Part shown: positions 35,021 through 43,850 of the stretch, piece after piece | Numbering within the stretch: the stretch's first letter is position 1 | How the letters are laid out: the number at the start of each line of letters is the position of its first letter | NCBI GenBank assembly: GCA_965183875.1 | Contig: CBCYMK010000002.1 | Coordinates: forward strand, 62,001 to 126,000 | Length of the DNA: 64,000 bases | From: UBA6772 sp965183875 | Lineage (GTDB): Bacteria > Bacteroidota > Bacteroidia > Flavobacteriales > UBA7430 | Reading direction: 5' to 3' | Translations under genes and position numbers: made by a program | Notes under the pieces: model-generated | Told to the model about the DNA's origin: nothing | Seen by the model: the letters and a program-made list of their open reading frames with translations, nothing else | The model's database searches: none

Positions 35021-36703
35021 TTACCTAAACATAAACTCTTTTTTGTAAGAGAGACCATCAACCACAAAAACAAGAAAATAAGTACCCGCTGGTAAATTTT
35101 CTCTAAAAATAGTAGCAGTAGTAGACTCGTTAAGATTAAGAGTTCTTACACGACTACCCGTTATATCTACTATATAAACGGTTTCTATTTTTTTCGGTAG
35201 GCCCTGCACAGTAAAATACGCTTTAGCTGGCTGAGGGAACAAATGAATATCTACGGTTAAATCCTCTCGTATAGAAACATTATTCTTTAGCAACTGTACG
35301 TCTAAGTAAGTGGATTCACTATTAGCAACAGATATATTATCTATAGTTTTAGGGAAATATCCCTCAGCAGAATAAGTGATACTATAGCTTCCTTGGTATA
35401 AATAGCGATGGTAATCGCCATTTGGAAGATGAGAAAACACTTGAGAGTTATCGGTGTCGTGATTTACAATTGTTACTTCTGCTAAAAGTGGCTCCCCTGT
35501 TATAGAATCGGTTACAAGTCCATGTAAACCATAATTAGCTTGCTCTATATAGGCTAAAAATGAATTGTAATTCGCTTCCCAATAATAAGGCAAATCTTGT
35601 CCTGCTGGAGTTTTAGCAGATGAGATTTCTAAAGTAAATTCTCTACAATGTTGAAAGTAATTCATATAATCTTGTCTTCCACCATTTACCTCATACCAAT
35701 CGTAACCGTTAGTAATACCATTATCGAAGGCAGTAAAATAACCGTTTGCAGAATTTTCATGTGCATGGTTTGCGTACTCGTTCATTACATACTGCCACCA
35801 GTGGTAATCTGCGGGAGTATTAGACCAGGTGTCCCAAGGGTAGTTAGCTACTTCGGCACCAGCATGAAAATTTGATGAAATATCGAATTTCAAACTATCT
35901 GACAGAGCCATAAAAACCACCGTTTCTGGCTGGTATTCATTCCAATCTGAATGTGGTCCATCTTCGGGGTCAGGGTAATTTCTATTCAAATCTACCCAGT
36001 TCGAATTGTAACGTTGCGCATTAAAAACAGTACTATTATCGTTGGTATAGGCTCCATCAGGATTCGCTAGTGGGTTAATCCAAAGCTCAGTAGTATTGAT
36101 TATTTCCGTAATGCGGGCATCTGTTTCGTAGTTAGAGAGCAAGTAATCTATAAGTCTTAACGAAAGAACATAACCCGAAATTTCATCACCATGCATAGAA
36201 GAAGTGTAAAGTACACGAGGTTCACTTTGATAAACATTTAAACTATCGGTAATTTTAGCCACCAATAAGTCTCTTCCATCTACAGAAGTACCAATTGAAC
36301 TCACCTCACATATCTCTGGATATTGCTCTTCAAAAGCATACATCATCTCTACATAAAGTTCATAAGAGGGGTAAAAGTCCCAATCGCTTTGTTGTTTACC
36401 TTCTAAAGAAAGGAGCATATTTAAATCTCTAAATAAACTTCCTGGTTTAGGTTCAATTTTAAAAGGAATGTCGAAATCAACAAAAGCAGTAAACTCCTTT
36501 TTATTAGCATAAGCAAACACTGTAGGTAAGGTTGTTCCATGATCTACAGAAACAACACTAGAAATGGCATTTAACTTATCTTGAGAATTAATTTGAAAAG
36601 AAAAATAAACCTCCCCCGAATTATGAAATATCGAATCAATATTTACAGATTGTGCGAATGAACAGAAGGGAACTAATAAAAGGTATAAATAAATGGATTT
36701 CAT
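35021..36703 (-). CDS. Secreted M14 zinc carboxypeptidase with T9SS sorting domain
   Basis: A 560-residue extracellular metallocarboxypeptidase. Signal peptide MKSIYLYLLLVPFCSFAQ; the M14 domain begins near residue 110 (YPSYELYVEMMYAFEEQYPEIC). Zinc ligands His171 and Glu174 lie in SMHGDEISG and the third His in SSNFHAGAEV; the substrate Arg/Asn are in LNRNYPD and the catalytic Glu in FTLEIS. After it comes a carboxypeptidase regulatory-like beta domain (GLHGLVTDSITGEPLLAEVTI) and a C-terminal T9SS domain (HLFPQPAKAYFTVQG...VYIVDITGSRV...LPAGTYFLVFVVDG). This is the usual Bacteroidetes secreted peptidase plan; it would release amino acids from outside protein. A strong terminator follows. Confidence 0.93.
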   Translation of the reverse strand: MKSIYLYLLLVPFCSFAQSVNIDSIFHNSGEVYFSFQINSQDKLNAISSVVSVDHGTTLPTVFAYANKKEFTAFVDFDIPFKIEPKPGSLFRDLNMLLSLEGKQQSDWDFYPSYELYVEMMYAFEEQYPEICEVSSIGTSVDGRDLLVAKITDSLNVYQSEPRVLYTSSMHGDEISGYVLSLRLIDYLLSNYETDARITEIINTTELWINPLANPDGAYTNDNSTVFNAQRYNSNWVDLNRNYPDPEDGPHSDWNEYQPETVVFMALSDSLKFDISSNFHAGAEVANYPWDTWSNTPADYHWWQYVMNEYANHAHENSANGYFTAFDNGITNGYDWYEVNGGRQDYMNYFQHCREFTLEISSAKTPAGQDLPYYWEANYNSFLAYIEQANYGLHGLVTDSITGEPLLAEVTIVNHDTDNSQVFSHLPNGDYHRYLYQGSYSITYSAEGYFPKTIDNISVANSESTYLDVQLLKNNVSIREDLTVDIHLFPQPAKAYFTVQGLPKKIETVYIVDITGSRVRTLNLNESTTATIFRENLPAGTYFLVFVVDGLSYKKEFMFR

Positions 36704-36773
36704 GGATAGAATTTTGGTTGTTTACTAACAAAGCACATGCCGAAACAGGGATAGGGTAAGCTATTAAATACAA

Positions 36774-37064
36774 TTAATAAATACGGACATCTAAAAGCAC
36801 CTCTTCACCTACCTCTTTATTAAGCATATTTTTTATTCTTTCTCTACCGTAAGAGAGCTCTTGTTTTAATGCAGCATTATTAAGTTGAACAAATAAAACA
36901 CGCTTTTCAACTTCAATATTTACGGTATATTTAGCTACAGAAGGCCCCATTAACTTATCCCACAAAGTAACAATATGAGCCTCGTTAAACTTCGATGTAA
37001 TATCGTAGTTTTTCAAAAGGTCTTTTATAACCTCAGCTATACTTTGTTCTCTAGATCGTCTCAT
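36774..37064 (-). CDS. DUF721 domain protein (DciA-like)
   Basis: A 96-residue protein of the DUF721 family, whose members include the helicase-loading protein DciA. The fold's landmarks are present: MRRSREQSIAEVIKDLLKNYDI..., LWDKLMGPSVAKYT, a beta strand KRVLFVQLNNAALKQELSYGRERI and a final short strand. Position right after recF in an ATGA overlap agrees with a DNA replication or repair role. A role in DnaB loading is inference from the family, not shown here. Confidence 0.85.
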   Translation of the reverse strand: MRRSREQSIAEVIKDLLKNYDITSKFNEAHIVTLWDKLMGPSVAKYTVNIEVEKRVLFVQLNNAALKQELSYGRERIKNMLNKEVGEEVLLDVRIY

Positions 37065-38158
37065 TGGGCAAGTCCATTTTCAATATCGAATATACGATAA
37101 GAATCATCTATTTTACTAACTATATCTTCCGTTCTGCTTTTATGAGTATCGGTAATAAATATCTGGCCAAAATGATGCTCAGAAACCAAACGTACTATTG
37201 CTTCTACGCGGGTATCGTCTAACTTATCGAAAATATCATCTAGTAATAATAAAGGCTTATACCCTACTAAGTTTTTTATAAAATCGAACTGCGCTAATTT
37301 AAGAGCTATTAAATATGTCTTTTGCTGCCCTTGAGAACCTTGTTTCTTAATCGGAAACTCCCCTATTTTAAATAACAAGTCATCTTTATGTGTACCACAT
37401 GTAGTATACTGTAGAACCTTATCTTTACTCAAATTCTCATTTAATAAACGTGTTAAGTCATTCTGGTGTAACTGCGACTTATATTCTAAATCTACCTGTT
37501 CATTAGAACTAGAAATAGCCTTATAATACCGCTGAAAAATTGGATTAAACTGAGTCATAAAAGACTTTCTAGTAGCGTAAATCTCAGTTGCTAAGGCAAT
37601 AAGTTGCTCATTATAAATCTCTAGTGTTACAGGATCTGAAGTACGGTTGGCTGCAAAATATTTCAATAAGGCATTTCGTTGTGCGAGTACCTGATTGTAT
37701 TTTATAAGGTTATTGAGGTATATTTTATCAGATTGAGCAATTACTCCATCCATAAATTTACGTCTGGTATCACTCCCTTCAATAATTAAATTCCGGTCTG
37801 AAGGAGAGATAATAACCAAAGGAAATACACCAATATGATCGGCTAGTTTTTCGTATTCCTTATTGTTTCTTTTAAACAATTTTTTCTGTCCTCTTTTAAC
37901 TGCACAAAAAACTTTCTCAGGATTTTCGTTTCTTTCAAAAGCACCTTCAACAACAAAAAAGGGCTTCTCGTGTAATATATTCTGACTGTCAACACTATTG
38001 AAATACGATTTACAAAAACACAAATAATAGATTGCATCTAGTAAATTTGTTTTTCCAGAACCATTATTTCCTACAAAACAATTTATACTCGAAGAGAACT
38101 CCAATTGAGACTCTTCGTAGTTTTTAAATGAAATAAGGGACAGTGATTTGAGGTGCAT
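37061..38158 (-). CDS. recF: DNA replication and repair protein RecF
   Basis: A 365-residue SMC-like ATPase that helps load RecA on single-stranded DNA gaps. Walker A is VGNNGSGKTNLLDAIYYLCFCKSY, and the signature/Walker B end is GSQGQQKTYLIALKLAQ and LLLLDDIFDKLDDTRVEAIV. Length is normal. It is first in a two-gene unit with the DUF721 gene, whose ATG overlaps its stop. dnaA, dnaN and gyrB, the usual neighbours of recF in other phyla, are not beside it here, which is common in Bacteroidetes. Confidence 0.95.
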   Translation of the reverse strand: MHLKSLSLISFKNYEESQLEFSSSINCFVGNNGSGKTNLLDAIYYLCFCKSYFNSVDSQNILHEKPFFVVEGAFERNENPEKVFCAVKRGQKKLFKRNNKEYEKLADHIGVFPLVIISPSDRNLIIEGSDTRRKFMDGVIAQSDKIYLNNLIKYNQVLAQRNALLKYFAANRTSDPVTLEIYNEQLIALATEIYATRKSFMTQFNPIFQRYYKAISSSNEQVDLEYKSQLHQNDLTRLLNENLSKDKVLQYTTCGTHKDDLLFKIGEFPIKKQGSQGQQKTYLIALKLAQFDFIKNLVGYKPLLLLDDIFDKLDDTRVEAIVRLVSEHHFGQIFITDTHKSRTEDIVSKIDDSYRIFDIENGLAQ

Positions 38159-38224
38159 TGAAATTTAATTTCGGTAAAAATAAGACTGATTTTATATTTA
38201 TGGCATTCATTTGATAAATTCTTT

Positions 38225-38232
38225 TATTTTTG
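38225..38232 (+). promoter_or_regulatory. Bacteroidetes -7 promoter element (TATTTTTG)
   Basis: Perfect TAnnTTTG match 30 bases before the ATG of the TPR protein gene at 38263; it would also serve ribH four bases after that gene. Confidence 0.55.
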
Positions 38233-38262
38233 TGCTTCATTAAAACTTAAATACGGACCAAG

Positions 38263-38949
38263 ATGGCTGAAAATAAAAACCAAAATCAAGAAGAACAATT
38301 AAAAACGATTGAAGAAAGCCTTACTAAGGCTGAGATGTACGTAGAGGAAAATAAAAACAACTTGATGGTTATAGTATTAGCAATTGCTGTTGGTTTTAGT
38401 GCTTTCTTTGCATACGATCGTTTCTATGTACAACCAAACGAAGAAAATGCTGCTACAGAAATGTATATGGCAGAAAAGAATTTTGAACTTGGTAAATACC
38501 AAGAGGCTTTAGATGGTGATGAGCAGTTTGCTGGTTTATTAGAGATTATTGAATCTTATGGAAGTACAAACTCTGGAAACTTAGCAGAATATTACGCAGG
38601 TATTTCTTATTACAAATTAGGCGATGCTGAAGCAGCAATTGAACACCTAGATAACTTTTCTTCTGACGACGAAATGCTTGCCCCAATAGCTAAAGGAGTA
38701 ATTGGAGATGCGTTTTCTGAATTAGGTCAAAATGAAGAAGCATTGAACTATTATATCACTGCAGCTGAGTTAAGAACAAATGATTTTACTACGCCAGTAT
38801 TTTTAATGAAAGCAGCAAATGCGGCTTACTCTATAGGAAATAAAGAACAAGCATTAAGCTTATACACACGTATTCAAGATGAGTTTGCTACCTCTAGAGA
38901 AGGTCAAAACATTGGGAAATACATTTCTCGTATAACAGCAGCAAACTAA
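38263..38949 (+). CDS. Membrane-anchored tetratricopeptide repeat protein
   Basis: A 228-residue protein. An acidic N-terminal tail (residues 1-33) is followed by one transmembrane helix (NLMVIVLAIAVGFSAFFAYDRF) and a periplasmic-facing TPR region with repeats such as AEYYAGISYYKLGDAEAAIEHL and GDAFSELGQNEEALNYYITAA. The arrangement matches YfgM-like ancillary SecYEG/chaperone-linked proteins (TPR_21). It is followed by ribH with a three-base gap, so the two form an operon; this pairing is often seen in flavobacteria. Confidence 0.85.
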   Translation: MAENKNQNQEEQLKTIEESLTKAEMYVEENKNNLMVIVLAIAVGFSAFFAYDRFYVQPNEENAATEMYMAEKNFELGKYQEALDGDEQFAGLLEIIESYGSTNSGNLAEYYAGISYYKLGDAEAAIEHLDNFSSDDEMLAPIAKGVIGDAFSELGQNEEALNYYITAAELRTNDFTTPVFLMKAANAAYSIGNKEQALSLYTRIQDEFATSREGQNIGKYISRITAAN

Positions 38950-38952
38950 TAT

Positions 38953-39447
38953 ATGGCAACTACAAACTTATCTCATTACGATTCAGACTCTATCCCTAAT
39001 GCCGAAGGCATGCGTATAGGAGTAGTTGTTTCTGAGTGGAATGAAAAAATTACTGAAGGTTTATACCAAGGAGCACAACAAGCTCTTTTGGATAATGGTG
39101 TACTAGCAGAAGATATAATTCGCATAAATGTACCAGGTAGTTTTGAGTTAACTTTCGGAGCTTCTATGCTAGCCGAAACCACTAATGTAGATGCAATCAT
39201 CACTTTAGGTTCGGTGATACAAGGAGAAACGAAACATTTCGACTTTGTATGTCAAGGAGTAAGTAATGGAATTACACGCTTAAACACAACTTTAGAAATC
39301 CCTGTTATTTTTGGTGTACTCACAGACAATACTATGCAACAAGCAATAGATCGCTCTGGTGGGAAACTAGGTAATAAAGGCGTAGAATGTGCTATTGCAG
39401 CCATTAAAATGGCTTCAATAAATCAGATTTTAAGAGCGGAAGACTAA
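38953..39447 (+). CDS. ribH: 6,7-dimethyl-8-ribityllumazine synthase
   Basis: A 164-residue enzyme that joins 5-amino-6-ribitylaminouracil and 3,4-dihydroxybutanone phosphate in the penultimate step of riboflavin synthesis, forming large oligomeric shells. Motifs: VVSEWNEKITEGLYQGA, VPGSFELTFGASML, GSVIQGETKHFDFVCQGVSNGI (catalytic His in the HFD triplet) and PVIFGVLTDNTMQQAIDR. Length is normal. It follows the TPR gene closely and is ended by a strong terminator. Confidence 0.96.
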   Translation: MATTNLSHYDSDSIPNAEGMRIGVVVSEWNEKITEGLYQGAQQALLDNGVLAEDIIRINVPGSFELTFGASMLAETTNVDAIITLGSVIQGETKHFDFVCQGVSNGITRLNTTLEIPVIFGVLTDNTMQQAIDRSGGKLGNKGVECAIAAIKMASINQILRAED

Positions 39448-39463
39448 TTCGTTTTATAAATAC

Positions 39464-39502
39464 AAAAAAGGGCTTTTACTCCTAGAGTAAAAGCCCTTTT
39501 TT
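39464..39502. terminator. Strong bidirectional terminator
   Basis: Perfect 18-pair stem AAAAAAGGGCTTTTACTC (39464-39481), loop CTA, with its exact complement (39485-39502). It lies between the ribH stop and the stop of the opposing MFS gene at 39511, so it can end both messages. Confidence 0.92.
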
Positions 39503-39510
39503 TTGTGCTG

Positions 39511-40710
39511 CTAAATAGAGTATTTAGATTGCTTAAAACAAGTATACAAAAGCAGAGAAAACAGTCCGCAACAAAAGAACCCAACAAACATAGGGTAAGC
39601 GCTAGCAGCAATAAAAGTTCCTAAATAGGCACCTATAGGCACCGCAAACAATGTAGATATAAATCCTGTTATCGCAGCTCCAATACCCGCTATATGGCCA
39701 ATAGGCTGTAAACTAATAGACTTTAAGTTACCAAATAAAAAACCAAGAGATAAAAACTGTAAAAACAAAAACAGTAATAAGGTTTCGATGGAAGGATTTT
39801 CTTGATTGTAAAATACAATAAGGTAAACAAAGGAAGAAAAGGTATAACTAGTAAGGGAGATTTTAATTAATTTTTCCATTCCGTACCTCATTACCAAACG
39901 ACCATTTAAGAAGGTGGACGCACCAAAAGAAATAGCCAAGCCAGCAAATAGGTAAGGAAACTCATCAACAAGACCATATTGTTCTTGAAAAATATGTTGT
40001 GATGCACTGAGGTACAACATAAAAGACCCCATAATAACACCCGATATAACGGTATAAACTAGGGTAGATTTATACTTTATTAATTCTCTAAATCCACTAC
40101 TAAATAAACTACGTGTAAAAGGAATTCTACTTTCCAGTATAAGGGTTTCTTTCTGTCTAACAGCGAACCAAACACCCACAAGAACACAAAAACCTAATTG
40201 AAAATAAAAGATGGCTTGCCAATTATAAACTTCCAATATATACTTACCTAAAGCAGGCGCTAAAGTAGGAACGATAATAAATATAACAGTCACAAAAGAC
40301 ATCACCTTAGCCATTTCGTTTCCTTGGAAAGAATCTCTAATCATAGAATAACTAATTGTTCTAGGTGCAGACAAACCCACTCCTTGAAGTATCCTCCCAA
40401 AAACCATCATCTCTAAAGAATTTGAAAACACACAAACAAAACTAGCCAGAATAAAAATTAAAAAACCAAAATATACTAGAGGCTTACGTCCAAAACTATC
40501 CGACAAAGGACCGAAGATTAATTGCCCAAATCCAAGGCCTAAAAAAATCATGCTTATTAAAAGTTGATTGTTTCTAGAGTCGGATACTCCTAATAGTGTA
40601 CCAATAGTAGACATAGCAGGAAGTATAGCGTCTATAGCTAATGCAGCCATTGCCATTAAGGACGCCATTAATGCAATAAATTCGAAAGATGAATTTTGAG
40701 ATTTTATCAT
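39511..40710 (-). CDS. Bcr/CflA-type MFS drug exporter
   Basis: A 399-residue major facilitator with 12 helices. The family's motif A is FGPLSDSFGRKPLVYFG, followed by motif-C-like and GRILQGVGLSAPRTISYSMIRDSF, which is the Bcr/CflA signature (R..QG.G.........A..RD). It would export small toxic molecules from the cytoplasm with proton exchange. The GreA-like gene ends seven bases upstream, so they are co-transcribed on the minus strand. Confidence 0.88.
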   Translation of the reverse strand: MIKSQNSSFEFIALMASLMAMAALAIDAILPAMSTIGTLLGVSDSRNNQLLISMIFLGLGFGQLIFGPLSDSFGRKPLVYFGFLIFILASFVCVFSNSLEMMVFGRILQGVGLSAPRTISYSMIRDSFQGNEMAKVMSFVTVIFIIVPTLAPALGKYILEVYNWQAIFYFQLGFCVLVGVWFAVRQKETLILESRIPFTRSLFSSGFRELIKYKSTLVYTVISGVIMGSFMLYLSASQHIFQEQYGLVDEFPYLFAGLAISFGASTFLNGRLVMRYGMEKLIKISLTSYTFSSFVYLIVFYNQENPSIETLLLFLFLQFLSLGFLFGNLKSISLQPIGHIAGIGAAITGFISTLFAVPIGAYLGTFIAASAYPMFVGFFCCGLFSLLLYTCFKQSKYSI

Positions 40711-40717
40711 AGGGTTT

Positions 40718-41173
40718 TTATACTACAGTAAGGATTGTATAAAGGGTAGATTGAAACTGTACTTTAGATGACTTCGATTTTAAAAACGCTTGAGCTAAAG
40801 GGGAAACTGGAGAAATAACATAAACATCTTGTTGCTTAAACTTCACCTTACCGAGCCCTACAGAAATGTAAAACACAGCTTTTTCGGTCTGTATTAAGGT
40901 ACCTGATTTTATTTCTGAAAGCTTAGAAACTTCAATTTGAGAAAGTAAATGCCCTTGCTTTTCTACTTCCATATACTGAAAACCTAACTTCTCTTGTTCT
41001 AAATGAATCATCGCTCTAGAAGTTTCGTGTTTATCACCTGCAGAACTTTTCGAAGCCGATTCTAAATCATTCTTTCGAGCTTCAATTTGCTCCTTTAATC
41101 GTCCCATCTTCTCCTGTACTAGATGCACACAATATGCATGAAGCAACACTTTATATTCGAGGCATATATTCAT
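40718..41173 (-). CDS. GreA/GreB-like C-terminal domain protein
   Basis: A 151-residue protein with an N-terminal coiled coil (GRLKEQIEARKNDLESASKSSAGDKHETSRAM...LEQEKLGFQ) and a C-terminal FKBP-like beta domain (GTLIQTEKAVFYISVGLGKV...VYVISPVSPLAQAFLKSK). The pattern SSAGDKHET and the S.GLGK....VYVIS.VSPL.QA end match the transcript-cleavage GreA family, which binds in the RNA polymerase secondary channel. Homologues in databases are often called 3-oxoacyl-ACP synthase, which this sequence does not support. It is not full GreA and its tip acidic pair is not clear, so it may regulate polymerase differently. Confidence 0.75.
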   Translation of the reverse strand: MNICLEYKVLLHAYCVHLVQEKMGRLKEQIEARKNDLESASKSSAGDKHETSRAMIHLEQEKLGFQYMEVEKQGHLLSQIEVSKLSEIKSGTLIQTEKAVFYISVGLGKVKFKQQDVYVISPVSPLAQAFLKSKSSKVQFQSTLYTILTVV

Positions 41174-41265
41174 TGTCCAAAGATGCCACTAAATAACAGG
41201 TAAACAAAATAGTCGATTTTAAAATTTGAAAAACGTGAGCTCAAAAATTATCCAAACTAATGCCT

Positions 41266-41273
41266 TATATTTG
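41266..41273 (+). promoter_or_regulatory. Bacteroidetes -7 promoter element (TATATTTG)
   Basis: Perfect match 17 bases before the ATG of the DEAD-box helicase gene. Confidence 0.6.
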
Positions 41274-41290
41274 CCCCTTAGCTATACAAT

Positions 41291-42652
41291 ATGACATTTA
41301 AAGACCTCGGTATTATCGAACCAATCCTTAAAGCCTTAGATGCTGAAGGATATACAAACCCCACTCCTATACAAGAACAGTCGATTCCTATTTTATTAGA
41401 AAGGAAAGACCTGTTAGGATGTGCTCAAACAGGAACTGGAAAAACAGCGGCTTTTTCTATCCCTATTATACAACATATCCATAACGACAGGCCTACAAAC
41501 AGTGGTAGGAAAAAAATTCAAGCTCTTATTGTTACTCCTACTAGAGAGTTGGCAATACAGATTGGAGAAAACTGCACCAAATATGGAAAACTAGCAGGAG
41601 TAAACAATACCGTTATTTTTGGTGGCGTTAAACAGAGCTCTCAAACCAATGCACTTCGCAATGGGGTAGATATATTAGTGGCTACACCAGGTAGGTTATT
41701 AGACCTTATGAATCAGGGATATATATCCTTGAAAGATATAAAATACTGTGTTTTAGATGAGGCAGACCACATGCTTGACATGGGCTTTATACACGATATA
41801 AAAAAGGTTATTGCTGCTTTACCAGCTAAAAGACAGTCTTTATTCTTCTCTGCTACAATGCCTCAATCTATTGTAAAGCTTTCTAAATCTATTTTAGGAG
41901 ACCCACATAAGGTGACTATTAAACCCGAGCAAGCAACCTCCGAAAAAGTAGAGCAAGCACTTTACTACGTTAGTAAAAAAAGCAAGACTAAACTTCTAGT
42001 TCACCTAATTAAAGAAAACGATATAGACTCTGTACTTGTATTTTCTAGAACCAAACACGGAGCAAATAAAATTGTAAAGCAGCTGGATAAAGTTCAGATT
42101 AAAGCTGAGGCTATTCATGGGAACAAATCTCAGGGTGCTCGACAAAGAGCTTTAGAGAACTTTAAAAACAGAGATACAAAAGTACTCATAGCTACAGATA
42201 TTGCCGCGCGTGGAATTGATGTTAGCCAGTTGGAATTGGTTATCAACTTCGACTTACCTAATATCCCTGAAACATACGTTCATCGTATTGGTAGAACGGG
42301 AAGAGCAAAAAACTCTGGAGTAGCAATATCATTCTGCGATATTGAAGAAAGACCTTATTTAAGAGATATTCAAAAGCTTATTGACCAAAAAATACCTGTG
42401 GTAACCAAACATCCTTTTGCCGATGAGGTTGAAGAGCTACCTACTAAGAAGGCTCCAACAAGAGGACAAAGAAACCACAGCAGGCCAAAAGCAAATAACG
42501 ACACTCGTTCAGAAAATAAAAAACCTTCGGATAGAAGAAGAAACCAAAACTCTTCGGGAGCTGGTTCAAATGAAAATAGAAGAAGGGGAAATAATAATAA
42601 CAACTCAGAGAATAAATCATCTGGAAATTGGAGAGATTCGAAAAGAAGATAA
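41291..42652 (+). CDS. DEAD-box ATP-dependent RNA helicase (RhlE-like)
   Basis: A 453-residue RNA helicase. In order: Q motif (GYTNPTPIQEQSIP), motif I AQTGTGKT, PTRELA, GG, TPGR, DEAD (VLDEADHMLDMGF), SAT, then the second RecA fold with VFSRTKHGANK, ATDIAARGIDV and HRIGRTGRA. Residues ~375-453 are a basic, Asn/Arg/Gly-rich low-complexity tail (RRRGNNNNNSENKSS) that would bind RNA non-specifically. It most likely acts in ribosome assembly or mRNA decay, especially in the cold. A hairpin terminator follows the stop. Confidence 0.93.
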   Translation: MTFKDLGIIEPILKALDAEGYTNPTPIQEQSIPILLERKDLLGCAQTGTGKTAAFSIPIIQHIHNDRPTNSGRKKIQALIVTPTRELAIQIGENCTKYGKLAGVNNTVIFGGVKQSSQTNALRNGVDILVATPGRLLDLMNQGYISLKDIKYCVLDEADHMLDMGFIHDIKKVIAALPAKRQSLFFSATMPQSIVKLSKSILGDPHKVTIKPEQATSEKVEQALYYVSKKSKTKLLVHLIKENDIDSVLVFSRTKHGANKIVKQLDKVQIKAEAIHGNKSQGARQRALENFKNRDTKVLIATDIAARGIDVSQLELVINFDLPNIPETYVHRIGRTGRAKNSGVAISFCDIEERPYLRDIQKLIDQKIPVVTKHPFADEVEELPTKKAPTRGQRNHSRPKANNDTRSENKKPSDRRRNQNSSGAGSNENRRRGNNNNNSENKSSGNWRDSKRR

Positions 42653-42657
42653 AGCAC

Positions 42658-42692
42658 AAAAAAGCCCGATATTTAGTATCGGGCTTTTTTTT
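42658..42692. terminator. Bidirectional terminator after the helicase gene
   Basis: Stem AAAAAAGCCCGATA (42658-42671), loop TTTAG, stem TATCGGGC plus T run (42677-42692). It separates the plus-strand helicase gene from the opposing histidine kinase gene that stops at 42703. Confidence 0.9.
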
Positions 42693-42702
42693 GTGAATCT
42701 AT

Positions 42703-43779
42703 TTAGCTAGGGAGCGAGACCCTAACCTCAGTTCCTTTATTTTCGGTACTTGTAATATAAATACTCCCTTCGTGTAACTCAACCAAACGTTTTGTAATAG
42801 ATAAACCTAGGCCAGTAGATTTCTCTCCAGTTGTTCCTTCCTTTCTAGCACGCGTAAAAATATCGAATACTTCGGGTAAAAGTTCTTCTGAAATACCTAC
42901 ACCTTTGTCTGACACTATTATATCGATACAGTTTTCTATCTTTTCTATTACTATATCAATCTCTCCGCCTGGATGACTAAACTTAATCGCGTTGGTAAGA
43001 ATATTTGTAATAATTTGTTTAAACTTTATTGGATCTATCTCTAGTGGAGTTTCCCCTGTTGGAAGGTTTAGTTTTATGTTTTTTTGACTTAGTGTAGTTT
43101 CAAACCCAGTACATATACTTTTGATTTCTTGTTCAACTAGCTCATTCGAAGTATTTATAGAAACACCTTCGCTATTCATTTGTATATGAGAAAGCAGGTC
43201 GTCCATCATTAGTAGAGTATCGTCACAACAATCTATTATCCTGTTAGAACAATCTTTTACAAGATCAGAATTAGCACCATCCATTAACCCTGCAGTAAGC
43301 TTTATTCCGGCAATAGGGGTTCTTAAATCGTGAGCGAGCATTTTCAACACCCCAGACTGGACTTCATTAAGACGGTTTATACTAATTTCATTTTCTTTTC
43401 TATCTGTAATATCTTCAGCAAAACCAGCAATTCTATAAACCAATCCTTCAGAATTTAAAATCCCAAATGTTTTGGCAAAAATCCATCTTACCTCACCATC
43501 GGCACGAATAATTCGAAAATCCTTTTCATATTCTATATTCCCTTGAAGGAACTCTACATAAAGTCCAATCACCATTTCTCTATCATCGGGGTGAACCGAT
43601 TCGATATAAGAAGCTGGATTATCTATTAAACTTTGCTTACTTCTACCCCATAGAGATTCATAAGCATCGTTCACATAAATAATATCATGGTTTTCTGAAA
43701 AAGCATCGCGTACAAATAATACCTGATTGATATTACTTAATAATTCATCTAATAATTTGTGTTCTATATCTATTGACAT
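42703..43779 (-). CDS. PAS-domain sensor histidine kinase
   Basis: A soluble sensor kinase of about 358 residues with no membrane helix. An N-terminal PAS_3-type domain (residues ~10-120, IIYVNDAYESLWGRS...DFRIIRADGEVRWIFAKTFG...AGFAEDITDRKENE) is followed by HisKA with the phospho-acceptor His in LAHDLRTPIAG and an HATPase domain with N box NAIKFSHPGGE, DKGVGIS and GLGLSITKRLVELHEG. ATG at 43779 is preferred; a GTG 45 bases upstream is also in frame. It would sense a cytoplasmic signal and probably pairs with the response regulator gene just upstream. Confidence 0.88.
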   Translation of the reverse strand: MSIDIEHKLLDELLSNINQVLFVRDAFSENHDIIYVNDAYESLWGRSKQSLIDNPASYIESVHPDDREMVIGLYVEFLQGNIEYEKDFRIIRADGEVRWIFAKTFGILNSEGLVYRIAGFAEDITDRKENEISINRLNEVQSGVLKMLAHDLRTPIAGIKLTAGLMDGANSDLVKDCSNRIIDCCDDTLLMMDDLLSHIQMNSEGVSINTSNELVEQEIKSICTGFETTLSQKNIKLNLPTGETPLEIDPIKFKQIITNILTNAIKFSHPGGEIDIVIEKIENCIDIIVSDKGVGISEELLPEVFDIFTRARKEGTTGEKSTGLGLSITKRLVELHEGSIYITSTENKGTEVRVSLPS

Positions 43780-43850
43780 TATTTCTTTCTTAAGATTAAC
43801 GAAAGCTAATGTAGGTAATTTCACCCATAAAAAAATGCATTTGAGTACTA

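Noticed and set aside
42370..42657. Minus-strand open frame of 95 codons under the helicase tail
   Set aside because: It is the complement of the helicase's Asn/Arg-rich low-complexity tail, with no independent start signal.
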